Part shown: positions 9,784-17,441 of the stretch, piece by piece | Layout of the letters: every line of letters begins with the position of its first letter | Position numbering within the stretch: position 1 is the first letter of the stretch | DNA from: Pseudomonadota bacterium | Lineage (GTDB): Bacteria; Pseudomonadota; Gammaproteobacteria; Burkholderiales; REEB80 | DNA: 40,524 bases | NCBI GenBank assembly: GCA_028873515.1 | Contig: JAGWIG010000021.1 | Span: 1-40,524 of the forward strand | Reading direction: 5' to 3' | Program-made: the position numbers and the translations under genes | Notes under the pieces: model-generated | The model's input: only the letters and a program-made list of their open reading frames with translations | The model's database searches: none | Told to the model about the DNA's origin: nothing

Positions 9784-9832
9784 TTTTGCCAATGCTAGCA
9801 TTGCCAGCCAAATCTGTTTTGATATATATCAA
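9784..9832 (-). promoter_or_regulatory. FNR/ANR-dependent narG promoter
   Basis: A perfect FNR/ANR box TTGAT-ATAT-ATCAA lies at 9819-9832. On the minus strand a -10-like hexamer TAGCAT (9792-9797, 4 of 6 matches to TATAAT) has its centre 31 bp downstream of the box centre. That is the class II arrangement, with the box at about -41.5, and predicts transcription starting near 9784 with a leader of about 17 nt. Oxygen-responsive activation of narGHJI is expected. No sure NarL heptamers were picked out by eye. Confidence 0.8.
9790..9803. repeat. 14-bp perfect palindrome over the narG -10 region
   Basis: The sequence CAATGCTAGCATTG is a perfect inverted repeat with no spacer. It coincides with the proposed -10 element and is separate from the FNR/ANR box. 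It may be an operator for a second regulator (a nitrate/nitrite or metal regulator is conceivable) or may be chance in an AT-rich promoter. Confidence 0.6.
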
Positions 9833-10219
9833 GAATTATTAATCTTCTTGAAAAACATAAAAAAATCTTTGATATTCTTCTAATTAACAGGAATATGCAG
9901 CAAAATAAACGTAATATCCTGCAGTAGAATCCTGTAAACCCGGATCTAGACTCTTTCAGATCAGGCCAGGACCAACCAATCAGGAATGACGTGTTATCCA
10001 GGGCAATACATCCGGATCAGCCTATGCAGGGCAGACAAGAACTGCCTGTCATGTCAAACCACAAATCCGGATAGAACTGGCCCTTTCAGATGGATCACAT
10101 CCGGTCAGTTTCACGATAAAGCCGGGACATGCCAATCTTCAGGGCAAGAAAAGCAAGATAGGCAAAGGGGAGCTATTCTGTTCATGTGCTCCCTGTCTCA
10201 ATCATGAAGAATATCCACC
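9833..10219. other. Intergenic region upstream of the narG promoter
   Basis: I find no credible gene here. A weak hairpin (GGGAGC 10168-10173, GCTCCC 10188-10193) lies about 27 bp past the stop of the TDT transporter gene on the minus strand. It is followed by only a short T-run, so it is at best a poor terminator, and some read-through from the transporter into narG is possible. The rest shows no repeats I can support. Confidence 0.4.
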
Positions 10220-11299
10220 TCACTTCATCTGGGCACGGAACCGGCCCGTTAGCCCAAGATGGGCTGCAATGTTGCCAATAAACCCGATAAAGGTGCCCAG
10301 CCAAGCAAATAGGGCCACATAAACAAAATATCTGGGGATAACAAGCAAAAAGGGTAAATTCAAAACCCGGGCGAGCTCGTAAGTGCAAACGGTATACATG
10401 CCAAGAGGGAACACGCCCCCCCAGTACAGGGGATCGTAAGTAAGGGAAAAACGCCGATAAACATAACGCCAGAATCCGAGGATAACAAGCATCGGGATCC
10501 ACCATGTCGCCGTCGCCCAGAATAAGAGGGTGAATCCCTTGATAAACGGTATCAGGTCTTTCATAAAGGCAATCTGGCCGGAATTTTCAACTAAAACCGT
10601 TCCTGCCAGGGTGGAAATAGCCATCGCACCCATGTTAATCCAGTAAGGTGGCGTCAGATCAGAAGGTTCCAGCTGAAAAAACATATACCGGTAAAAAATC
10701 AGCGAAATAATCCATATATAGAGCATGCCACCACCTAACCACATCACCAGCGAAAAAAATACCATCATGGTCTGGTAATGAGATGAGAAAACAGCAAGCC
10801 TTCCGCTTAGGATAGCCACAGACTGGGCAGCCACCACCGTCACCAGCCAGCCACCATTAATTCCCGCACCTAAGGAGGGCTTGATTTGCTTGATGGTAAG
10901 ATTGGTAAAAATCGCGTAGGTTAACAATATCCATAAGGCCAGTGAGCCATACCACATGTAATAGGCCAAATTTACATTACCCAGGATAACCAGGAACTGG
11001 GATCCTAGAATGCCTGTGGCTGCTATCATGGTGAAAAAACCGACCCCCCGGCTATGGTCAGTAAAATCTGAAATCAATGCATGTGGGCAATAAACCAGTC
11101 TTATCAAGGTCAGCAGCCACAATGCCCCATAGAAAATCAGGTTTAACAGGAACAAACCACTGGCAATAACACGAAACAGAAACAGTTGGGAAGCCATGGA
11201 AACAATACCGGTTGCCATGACCATTGCAAAACAGGCAGGATGTAGCTTGCCGATATAATAATCTGCCAATCCAGTCATTCTCCCTTTCTCGGTAAACAT
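10220..11299 (-). CDS. TDT-family transporter (tellurite-resistance/C4-dicarboxylate, TehA/SLAC1-like)
   Basis: 359 residues with about ten hydrophobic spans and short loops. The opening [16 protein letters not shown] is the hallmark of the TDT family, whose members include TehA, Mae1-type malate permeases, sulfite exporters and the plant anion channel SLAC1. All move small anions across the inner membrane. The substrate cannot be read from sequence. Nitrate, nitrite, sulfite and a dicarboxylate are all conceivable. The ATG has an AGAGGAAG ribosome-binding site; a second ATG at 11278 is less well placed. It stands as a single gene just upstream of narG on the same strand, and its promoter has a perfect FNR/ANR palindrome, so anaerobic expression is likely. 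Confidence 0.85.
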   Translation of the reverse strand: MFTEKGRMTGLADYYIGKLHPACFAMVMATGIVSMASQLFLFRVIASGLFLLNLIFYGALWLLTLIRLVYCPHALISDFTDHSRGVGFFTMIAATGILGSQFLVILGNVNLAYYMWYGSLALWILLTYAIFTNLTIKQIKPSLGAGINGGWLVTVVAAQSVAILSGRLAVFSSHYQTMMVFFSLVMWLGGGMLYIWIISLIFYRYMFFQLEPSDLTPPYWINMGAMAISTLAGTVLVENSGQIAFMKDLIPFIKGFTLLFWATATWWIPMLVILGFWRYVYRRFSLTYDPLYWGGVFPLGMYTVCTYELARVLNLPFLLVIPRYFVYVALFAWLGTFIGFIGNIAAHLGLTGRFRAQMK

Positions 11300-11387
11300 A
11301 AAAACTTCCTCTTCATATCTGTTTTAAAGATGTTTTTTTAATGAATTAAATTCAATGAAGTTTTCCACCATGCGTCTCAATCTATCC

Positions 11388-11438
11388 GAATCTGGATTCT
11401 AGTCGACAAAAAAGATATTTGGTTGATTTAAATCAACC
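11388..11438 (-). promoter_or_regulatory. FNR/ANR-dependent promoter of the TDT transporter
   Basis: GGTTGATTTAAATCAACC (11421-11438) is an 18-bp perfect palindrome that contains a perfect FNR/ANR box TTGAT-TTAA-ATCAA (11423-11436). On the minus strand the hexamer TAGAAT (11396-11401, 5 of 6 matches to TATAAT) is centred 31 bp downstream of the box centre, exactly as at narG. The predicted start is near 11388, leaving a leader of about 89 nt before the gene. Confidence 0.8.
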
Positions 11439-11753
11439 ATTATTCCTAAACCTATTTTTTTATAAGCCCACCAATAAAACCATATATTATGAATATTAAA
11501 TACATGTTACTAATGGATTTTGCTTCGAAACAGACTGAAATTACACTACACTTTTATTCTAAAAAAACCTGATAACAGGATTGGAACACAAACCGGGTCT
11601 CTGGCTTAAAAGATTTACGGCCTCAGTCAGGCTTATTCGATCCAGCCTGTCCATCGAGGTTTTCTAGTGAAGGGCACCGGACAGGATTTGAACGGGATAA
11701 ATATCCGAATGCTGGCTTTCTGCTTGAGACTCTTAGTAGAACAATTATTTAAT
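11439..11753. other. AT-rich intergenic region beyond the transporter promoter
   Basis: No credible gene. A degenerate palindrome at 11489-11505 matches an NsrR-type pattern (ATGYATTTNAAATRCAT) except at two positions. It would sit about 100 bp upstream of the predicted transporter start. The stretch around 11680-11700 has a tRNA T-loop-like string (GTTCAAATCC on the minus strand), but its stem does not pair. Confidence 0.3.
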
Positions 11754-12488
11754 CTAGACAAGCTGAGCTCGCACACAACGATGTTCCAGCTCTACCAGGT
11801 GGGGTAAAAGTTCAGAATTTTTTAAGACGTGAAAAATAAAACGCGGAACATCAACATCAGTTGTTTGTGCCATGAAAGGCTCTCCCCAGAAGCTAAGAAG
11901 TGCTTCCGTTCCCCCGCTCAACTGGCTATCGGCAAGAATGAAAGAAACAGACTTGCTCAATCCGCACCAGCGAGGCTCCCTGACCTTGGCAAAACCTGTG
12001 CAGCCAGCCAATTTTGGCTGTATAACCCCTAACCACAAATCCTTCTGGCTTTCATCAAGGACAAACTGAATTGAAGTCACCATCGGATTATCCACAGCAG
12101 GTCGAAGCAGAGCCTCAAACAGCGGCTTGGGCTCATACATGGACAGACAAAGATTAAACCAGATTGTCTCCCCGCTCATATGCCGGCAAAACTGTTCATT
12201 CACAGATCGCAGTTGACGGGGCCCAATCAGAATCACATCCGGATGTTTGAAAGCAGACGCAATACTGCTAACCGCATCTGCCGTGCGATTAACCTGTTCA
12301 GCAGTTGTTTCATTGTCTTTCTTGTGACGCATGAAGTTAATAAACAGGAGCGCCATAAGTACAAGCAAAATAGGCAAAATGACATGATCATTCACCAGAC
12401 GCAAAAGATCGAGGACAATCGCCACGACAGCCGCCACAATTCCTGCAATCGCATCCCACTCATAGCTAAAAAATCGTTTTGTTTTCAT
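11754..12488 (-). CDS. Unrecognised membrane-anchored protein
   Basis: 244 residues; I do not recognise the family. Two hydrophobic segments lie near the N-terminus (about residues 12-29 and 35-53). They are followed by a basic stretch (RHKKD) and then a soluble domain of about 185 residues, so it is probably an inner-membrane protein with a cytoplasmic domain. The soluble part has alternating hydrophobic strands (DVILIGPRQL, IQFVLDES, SVSFILADSQLSGG), which suggests an alpha/beta fold. No catalytic motif could be picked out with confidence. The ribosome-binding site is weak. It stands alone between the transporter and the first hemerythrin on the same strand. A link to the nitrate/NO genes is suggested only by position. 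Confidence 0.7.
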   Translation of the reverse strand: MKTKRFFSYEWDAIAGIVAAVVAIVLDLLRLVNDHVILPILLVLMALLFINFMRHKKDNETTAEQVNRTADAVSSIASAFKHPDVILIGPRQLRSVNEQFCRHMSGETIWFNLCLSMYEPKPLFEALLRPAVDNPMVTSIQFVLDESQKDLWLGVIQPKLAGCTGFAKVREPRWCGLSKSVSFILADSQLSGGTEALLSFWGEPFMAQTTDVDVPRFIFHVLKNSELLPHLVELEHRCVRAQLV

Positions 12489-12674
12489 CTAATGCCCAAT
12501 GACAGGATTAAGGGGTGCCAATGTGGATCGTTAATACTAAAAAACGTATAAAAAAAGATGTTATCGTGAGCAGGTCGCCCTAGCGTTACTGAATAACTGG
12601 AACACATCTGACAAGCCCTGAAGAATTGCAGCAAACCCTGGAATCTCAAATTCCGGCACAAAAGGCCTGATCAA

Positions 12675-13205
12675 TCAATCCATGATCCGTCTGGCAACCA
12701 TGGCTGCTCCGAGTTCCCGCAGCTGCTCTTCAGACAGGTACTTTCTGGCAAATGGAAAAATCCGTGATTCCTCCTGGATAAGGTGATGGTCATATTTCCC
12801 GCATAGGCGGCTCACTTCTGCAGATTTCAGTATCATGCCCTTCCCTTCACTGATCTTCTGAAGTTTATCCCGCATTTCCATCCAGAGTCTGTCCAGATCC
12901 CTGTGATCTTTCATCAGCAGGTCAATTTCAAGCGTTATGCGTATATCCAGTCTTTTTTCTGTCTCTGCCAGCATGGGGAAAAGATTCACTTCTTCATCCG
13001 CATGATGATCCCGACCCGAGGTATCAAAATAATGCATCACCCTTCCTGCCGCTTGCCGTGCCTCATCATCAGAACCAAAAAATTCAAGGTGAACCACGAG
13101 TTTTTCCAGAATAGAGCAGTACGCCCTGATACGTTCATGGCAGGCTTCCAGCATCTCAATGGGCTCATTGAAAGAAGGAGCTGGCGCTAAAAAGAAATCA
13201 TTCAT
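12675..13205 (-). CDS. Hemerythrin-like HHE-domain protein
   Basis: 176 residues forming the expected four helices with all di-iron ligand positions filled: His23 in helix 1, DHHADEE (His67/68, Glu71/72) in helix 2, His101 in KDHRDLDRLW, and HHLIQEE (His140/141, Glu145) in helix 4. Hemerythrin-domain proteins bind oxygen or NO at a non-heme di-iron centre, or help repair Fe-S clusters (RIC/YtfE group). There is no signal peptide, so it is cytoplasmic. It lies 229 bp after a second hemerythrin gene on the same strand and may share its transcript. No separate operator was seen in front of it. Confidence 0.88.
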   Translation of the reverse strand: MNDFFLAPAPSFNEPIEMLEACHERIRAYCSILEKLVVHLEFFGSDDEARQAAGRVMHYFDTSGRDHHADEEVNLFPMLAETEKRLDIRITLEIDLLMKDHRDLDRLWMEMRDKLQKISEGKGMILKSAEVSRLCGKYDHHLIQEESRIFPFARKYLSEEQLRELGAAMVARRIMD

Positions 13206-13305
13206 GATGACACTTTACCTTAGAATTTTCCGTCCAGCTTGAAATATGGATCAACTGTACGCAAAAAAGCTTCAAATCCTGACCCTTTTTCCTGATCCTG
13301 TTAAA

Positions 13306-13325
13306 AGGGGTAACAAAAAACCCCT
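13306..13325 (-). terminator. Weak terminator-like hairpin between the hemerythrin genes
   Basis: Arms AGGGGT (13306-13311) and ACCCCT (13320-13325) surround an 8-nt loop. On the minus strand only a short T-run follows. It lies about 110 bp past the stop of the upstream hemerythrin and could partly separate the two genes. Confidence 0.3.
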
Positions 13326-13434
13326 ACGTCCTGCAGAACTACGAGACAGGCAACAGCCTGGTCCAATGCAGTTTAAAGCCCTGCAAGTACTCGATGCTTC
13401 AATCATATATCCCGGAATCCATCCCTACCAGAGA

Positions 13435-13884
13435 TTAGGCACTCAATCCAACTTTTTCCCTGATTTCCCTAAGAAACCGGTTCCTTTTGATCCCTGGCAT
13501 CCGGTCCAACACAGGATAAATTTCCATGGCCTCCCTTGCGTTATGCAAATCCAGCAATTTGGTCAATGAATCAGCCAGATCGACAAATTCGGCGTGCTCA
13601 TCTGCATCAGCGAATATTTTAAGCTGCTTCAGCAGATACCCGATTTGCCGGTGCTCAAAACACATGGAGAAAACCGGATCTGCAACCCACTTTCTATTTT
13701 CTTCACATACTGGAAAAAGAATCTCCTCTTCCGCTTCAATATGCAAATGCAGAGCCCGGATCATGACAGCAAGAATTGCCCTGGCCTCATTCCAGGAATC
13801 CATTGCAACTACTTTCTGCACTTTGCTCCAGAGATTAAGGATATACTGCTGATCCATACACAGATATTCATAAATAGAAGTCAT
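13435..13884 (-). CDS. Hemerythrin-like protein, NsrR-controlled, missing the helix-1 histidine
   Basis: 149 residues from the ATG at 13884. I choose this start because GGAG lies 9 bp upstream and the protein then begins MTSIYEYL, the usual opening of short hemerythrins. An ATG at 13956 in the same frame would add 24 residues with no family resemblance. Ligand positions seen are His48-x3-Glu52 in helix 2, His78 in helix 3 (FEHRQI) and His114-x3-Glu118 in helix 4 (LHNAREAMEIYP). In helix 1, where DH is usual, the sequence reads MDQQ, so Gln12 replaces the expected histidine. About 170 bp upstream is a consensus-quality NsrR operator over a promoter, pointing to induction by nitric oxide. Likely roles are NO/O2 binding or Fe-S repair in the cytoplasm. 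Confidence 0.85.
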   Translation of the reverse strand: MTSIYEYLCMDQQYILNLWSKVQKVVAMDSWNEARAILAVMIRALHLHIEAEEEILFPVCEENRKWVADPVFSMCFEHRQIGYLLKQLKIFADADEHAEFVDLADSLTKLLDLHNAREAMEIYPVLDRMPGIKRNRFLREIREKVGLSA

Positions 13885-14052
13885 GATAGCTTGCTCCACT
13901 CCATTACATTCCAGTAAACAGGAAATGCCGCCAACATCTTTTTTAAACCCAGCCATACGATTCCAGCACTTTTTTTAAATTTCATCAATAAATCAAATGC
14001 CTACGAAAAGAATTTTTCATCAGCACAAATAATTCAGCTGAAATCACCCCAT

Positions 14053-14079
14053 TTAAGATGTATTTAAAATACATCTTAA
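14053..14079. promoter_or_regulatory. NsrR-type nitric-oxide operator
   Basis: This is a perfect inverted repeat: arms TTAAGATGTATTT (14053-14065) and its exact reverse complement (14067-14079) around a single A. The core follows the published proteobacterial NsrR pattern (AAGATGYATTT-N-AAATRCATCTT) at every position. NsrR is an Fe-S repressor that leaves DNA when it senses NO. The site overlaps the -10 element of a minus-strand promoter reading to the hemerythrin at 13435-13884. No nsrR gene is in the window. Confidence 0.85.
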
Positions 14080-14101
14080 TGATTATAGTCGCTGATGTCA
14101 A
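14073..14101 (-). promoter_or_regulatory. Promoter of the NsrR-controlled hemerythrin
   Basis: A perfect -35 TTGACA (14096-14101, minus strand) is followed after 17 bp by TAAGAT (14073-14078), which lies inside the NsrR operator, a layout suited to repression. A perfect TATAAT also lies between them (14082-14087), but it has no -35 at proper spacing, so which -10 is used is uncertain. Either way the operator covers the -10 or the start region. Confidence 0.6.
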
Positions 14102-14334
14102 AATCCCTGTTTTTTTAGGCACTTTATAAGCCGGTCAATCCAGGGGGAAAAGGCAGCCGGCATCGTGATTCCTGTCTTTTCCTCGCGATTTCCGACAGCC
14201 GCACCCCAAATCACCAGACAGCCGACTGCAGGAATGCATATGATGCCTGCACAACACCATTTCCTTCTTCATAAAGAAAAGAGGCGCACAAACTGCTAAA
14301 CCAGCTAAGTTTTATTTACGGAAACGATAAATAA
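14102..14334. other. Intergenic region between the divergent hemerythrin and oxc genes
   Basis: I see no credible gene and no clear repeat in this stretch. It separates the minus-strand promoter with the NsrR site from the plus-strand control region of oxc. Confidence 0.4.
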
Positions 14335-14377
14335 TTGACCAAGGTCAAGGAAGTATGTCAGGTACGGAACTGATAAT
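14335..14377 (+). promoter_or_regulatory. Possible Crp/Fnr-family promoter of oxc
   Basis: TTGACC-AA-GGTCAA (14335-14348) is an inverted repeat with 6-bp arms and the 14-bp size of Crp/Fnr-family sites. It has C/G where FNR sites have T/A, resembling NNR/DNR-type boxes. GATAAT (14372-14377, 5 of 6 to the -10 consensus) is centred 33 bp downstream. A start near 14383 would leave a leader of about 180 nt before oxc. The regulator is unknown. Confidence 0.45.
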
Positions 14378-14561
14378 TGCAATTGGATGTAACCTAGACC
14401 CGGCAGGGGTCAGGGATGGGTATTTCCGGGACAGAACCATGCAGAACCCGTCAGAAGGAATCCAGCTAAACCATTCCGACTGCACATAGTCTAGCATGCT
14501 CCCCGATTGATTTTCATTAATTATTAATTGATAGATTGCCAAATTGAACAGGAGAGTCAGC

Positions 14562-16307
14562 ATGGGTGCCGTGTCAAATAACCAGGTGGGCGCGACGGTG
14601 GAAGAGTTTCAAAGCAGATCAACGGATCTGACAGACGGCTTCCACCTCTTGATGGATGCACTGGAACTAAACGGCATTACCAACATCTATGGCCTGCTCG
14701 GTATCCCGGTCACGGAAATCGGTCGCCTGTGGCAGGCCCGTGGCAACAATTTCTTCAGTTTCCGCAATGAGCAAAATGCCGGGTATGCTGCCTCCGTCGC
14801 TGGATTTCTGACCCGCAAACCTGGCATTTGCCTGACCGTATCCGCCCCTGGCTTCCTGAATGGCCTGAGCGCCCTGTCCAATGCCACCACCAACTGCTTC
14901 CCGATGATCCTTATCAGCGGTTCAAGCGAACGCGAGATTGTCGACCTTCAGCAGGGCGATTACGAGGAAATGGATCAGTTGAACATCGCACGTCCTTTCT
15001 GCAAGGCCTCCTTCCGTGTCAATCGGCTGCAAGACATCGGAATAGCAGTTGTCCGTGCGGTGCGCACCGCTCTCTCCGGCCGTCCAGGCGGGGTCTATCT
15101 TGACATTCCGGCTCGGCTGCTCGCCCAGACCCTTCCTGCCGAAGAAGGTAAAAAATCGCTGTTTGCCCCTGTAGATCCTGCTCCGGCACAGCTACCTTCC
15201 CCAGAGGCCGTAGCCCGTGCCGTTGAAGTAATAAAAGGAGCCAAGAAACCACTCATCCTGTTAGGCAAAGGGGCTTCGTATGCTCAATGCGATGCGGATA
15301 TCAAGGCTTTGATTGAAGAAACCGGCATCCCTTTCACACCCATGTCGATGGCCAAAGGCGTGGTATCCGATACCCACCCCCAGTGTGGAGCCGCTGCCCG
15401 TTCCATGGTGCTTCAGGAATCCGATGTGGTCATACTTGTCGGTGCCCGTCTCAACTGGCTGCTTGCTCATGGCAAAGGCAAAACCTGGGGCAATACCACG
15501 AAAAAATTCGTGCAGATCGACATCCAGGCCAATGAGATTGACAGCAACGTACCGATTACCGCTCCCCTGGTAGGCGATATCGGCTCCTGCGTCAACGCGC
15601 TCCGTGTTGCCCTGAAAGGCATGGCCAAGCCAGCTGAATGGTTGAAGGCTGTGTCCGAAAAAGCCTCCGCCAGCCGCGCCAAACTGGCTGTCAAGCTCTC
15701 TACCCCGACTCCAATGATGAACTACTTCAATTCGCTCGGGGCCATTCGCGACGTGCTGAAAGCACACCCGGACACCATGGTGGTAAATGAAGGTGCCAAT
15801 GCCCTGGACAATGCACGGATGATCATTGATCAATACCTGCCACGCCATCGTGTTGATACGGGCACATGGGGAGTCATGGGAATCGGCATGGGCTCAGCCG
15901 TTGCTGCAGCAGTAGAAACCGGCAAACGGGTTGTAGCTATTAGTGGCGACAGTGCTTTCGGCTTCAGCGGCATGGAAATCGAAACCATTACACGGTACAA
16001 CCTGCCCGTAACAGTCATCGTCATGAATAACGGAGGAGTCTATCGGGGTGACGAAATCAGCCCGAAACACCAGATTTCCTGCATGCAGTTCAACCCGAAT
16101 ACCCGCCACGATCTGCTGATGCAGGCTGTTGGTGGAATCGGAGTCCGTGTCACGACTCCGGAAGAACTGGCCAAGGCACTTGAAACCTCCCTGGCATCCG
16201 GCAAACCAACCCTGATCGAGGCTATCATTGATCCCGCTGCGGGTGTCGAATCTGGCCGGATTGGTAATCTCAACGTAGTTAGCCAGATTGGAAAAAATAA
16301 GGCTTGA
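14562..16307 (+). CDS. oxc: Oxalyl-CoA decarboxylase, ThDP-dependent
   Basis: 581 residues from the ATG at 14562, chosen because AGGAG precedes it by 7 bp; an upstream in-frame TTG at 14544 would start before that site. Oxc converts oxalyl-CoA to formyl-CoA and CO2. The sequence follows Oxalobacter formigenes Oxc along its length: the ThDP-activating Glu70 in [13 protein letters not shown] (Glu56 there), Tyr134 in QGDYEEMDQ (Tyr120 there), GKGKTWG, the ThDP-binding block starting GDSAFGFSG and ending MNN, and the C-terminal VESGRI. Large blocks such as [20 protein letters not shown] appear identical by recollection. There is no formyl-CoA transferase (frc) or oxalate transporter beside it, which is unusual. 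It is divergent from the hemerythrin genes. Confidence 0.95.
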   Translation: MGAVSNNQVGATVEEFQSRSTDLTDGFHLLMDALELNGITNIYGLLGIPVTEIGRLWQARGNNFFSFRNEQNAGYAASVAGFLTRKPGICLTVSAPGFLNGLSALSNATTNCFPMILISGSSEREIVDLQQGDYEEMDQLNIARPFCKASFRVNRLQDIGIAVVRAVRTALSGRPGGVYLDIPARLLAQTLPAEEGKKSLFAPVDPAPAQLPSPEAVARAVEVIKGAKKPLILLGKGASYAQCDADIKALIEETGIPFTPMSMAKGVVSDTHPQCGAAARSMVLQESDVVILVGARLNWLLAHGKGKTWGNTTKKFVQIDIQANEIDSNVPITAPLVGDIGSCVNALRVALKGMAKPAEWLKAVSEKASASRAKLAVKLSTPTPMMNYFNSLGAIRDVLKAHPDTMVVNEGANALDNARMIIDQYLPRHRVDTGTWGVMGIGMGSAVAAAVETGKRVVAISGDSAFGFSGMEIETITRYNLPVTVIVMNNGGVYRGDEISPKHQISCMQFNPNTRHDLLMQAVGGIGVRVTTPEELAKALETSLASGKPTLIEAIIDPAAGVESGRIGNLNVVSQIGKNKA

Positions 16308-16453
16308 GCTAATCCTGTCCGCAGAACAGGTATGGAAGCAGCCGGATAAAAGTGCCCAGGTGGGTCCCCTCACCGGAACAACTGCCCAAACAGGACCGGG
16401 AGGTCGCCATTTCAGCGGCTTCCCGTTTTGCTGTACCTTTTCGGGATCCCGTT

Positions 16454-17263
16454 TCAAATTGCCTCTTCAGCCGAATGGTTGAAGTATCCCAAAACATGTT
16501 CAAAAGCCAGACCCAGGTATTCATAAATCGCAATCCGTGAAACCATGAGACTATCACTTTCCGGGAAATAACGGTCAAGCGGGCTTGCAGATACGCTACC
16601 CAGAAATCCCGTCGGAGCGGCAATGGGGCGCATGCCTCTTTGCCGGAACAGGGCCATGGCCCGAGGCATATGCACAGCTGAAGTTACCAGTATGAATGGG
16701 GCACTGCCGACAATGGGATAGACATTGCGGGCTTCATCAGCTGTATCAAGGGATTGATCCTCAATTTTCAGGGTATCAGGCTGAGCTCCAAGCTCAATGG
16801 CGGCCTTTGCAAGTATCGGGGCTTCGGCTTCGCCAGATAAGGGGCTCCCTCCTGAAAGCAGAAGATGGCAGCCTGGCAAGACATGCTGCAAACGCAGCCC
16901 CTCCGTCAGCCTGGTGATACTGGTGCCATTTAACAGTTGAAGGGCAGGCACGCCAAATCGTTTGGAATGGCCATTACCCAGCACGACTATCCATTTTGGC
17001 GGGTGAGCGGCCAACGCTTCAAGACGTACGCCAGTCAGGGAAGGGTACTGCATCTCCAGTGGCCTTATTAGCGCATTGGAAACTGGCTCCAGACTCAAGG
17101 CACAGAGTCCGATAAGGCCTGTGGCCAGACAGATCCGTGAAAAACACCGAAGCGCTCTCCAGCCGGTAAGAAGCCCTAATCCCGCCACAGCCAGCAACAA
17201 GGGCAGGGGCATTAAAAAATGCCCCGCTAATTTCTTCAGGAAAAATAATACGCCACCATGCAT
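16454..17263 (-). CDS. DUF218 envelope protein, ElyC/YdcF-like
   Basis: 269 residues. Two membrane spans at about 12-33 and 38-57 are followed by a DUF218 domain starting WIVVLGNGHSKRFG and containing LLLSGG, DTADEARN and LVTSAVHMPRAMALFR, the family's conserved blocks. In E. coli, ElyC has this architecture and supports lipid-carrier-dependent envelope polysaccharide/peptidoglycan assembly; SanA and YdcF are related. The HMPRA motif and acidic residues suggest a catalytic or nucleotide-binding site, but the reaction is not known. The gene is convergent with oxc (146 bp between stops) and divergent from the ABC transporter. Confidence 0.8.
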   Translation of the reverse strand: MHGGVLFFLKKLAGHFLMPLPLLLAVAGLGLLTGWRALRCFSRICLATGLIGLCALSLEPVSNALIRPLEMQYPSLTGVRLEALAAHPPKWIVVLGNGHSKRFGVPALQLLNGTSITRLTEGLRLQHVLPGCHLLLSGGSPLSGEAEAPILAKAAIELGAQPDTLKIEDQSLDTADEARNVYPIVGSAPFILVTSAVHMPRAMALFRQRGMRPIAAPTGFLGSVSASPLDRYFPESDSLMVSRIAIYEYLGLAFEHVLGYFNHSAEEAI

Positions 17264-17441
17264 TTCTGACTCCTTTACGTGCCACTTGCGTCAAACACCC
17301 TCGCACCAGTAGACTGTATGCGCATCAACCTGGATTACGAGTATTATCGTATCATGGCTTGGCCCAAGACCCCCGTTACTGTGGAAACCACAATATCTGC
17401 TATGCCTCTAAAACCTGATCTTCGCTGAGTCAAAACATTTC

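Noticed and set aside
11327-11349. Half NsrR site (AAGATGT and T-run) in the TDT transporter leader
   Set aside because: The second half differs at several fixed positions.
11680-11740. String resembling the 3' half of a tRNA on the minus strand
   Set aside because: The T stem does not pair and no matching 5' acceptor strand is present.
14507-14520. FNR-like TTGAT-TTTC-ATTAA just before oxc
   Set aside because: One mismatch, and its position would put a class II start within a few bases of the ribosome-binding site; likely AT-rich chance.
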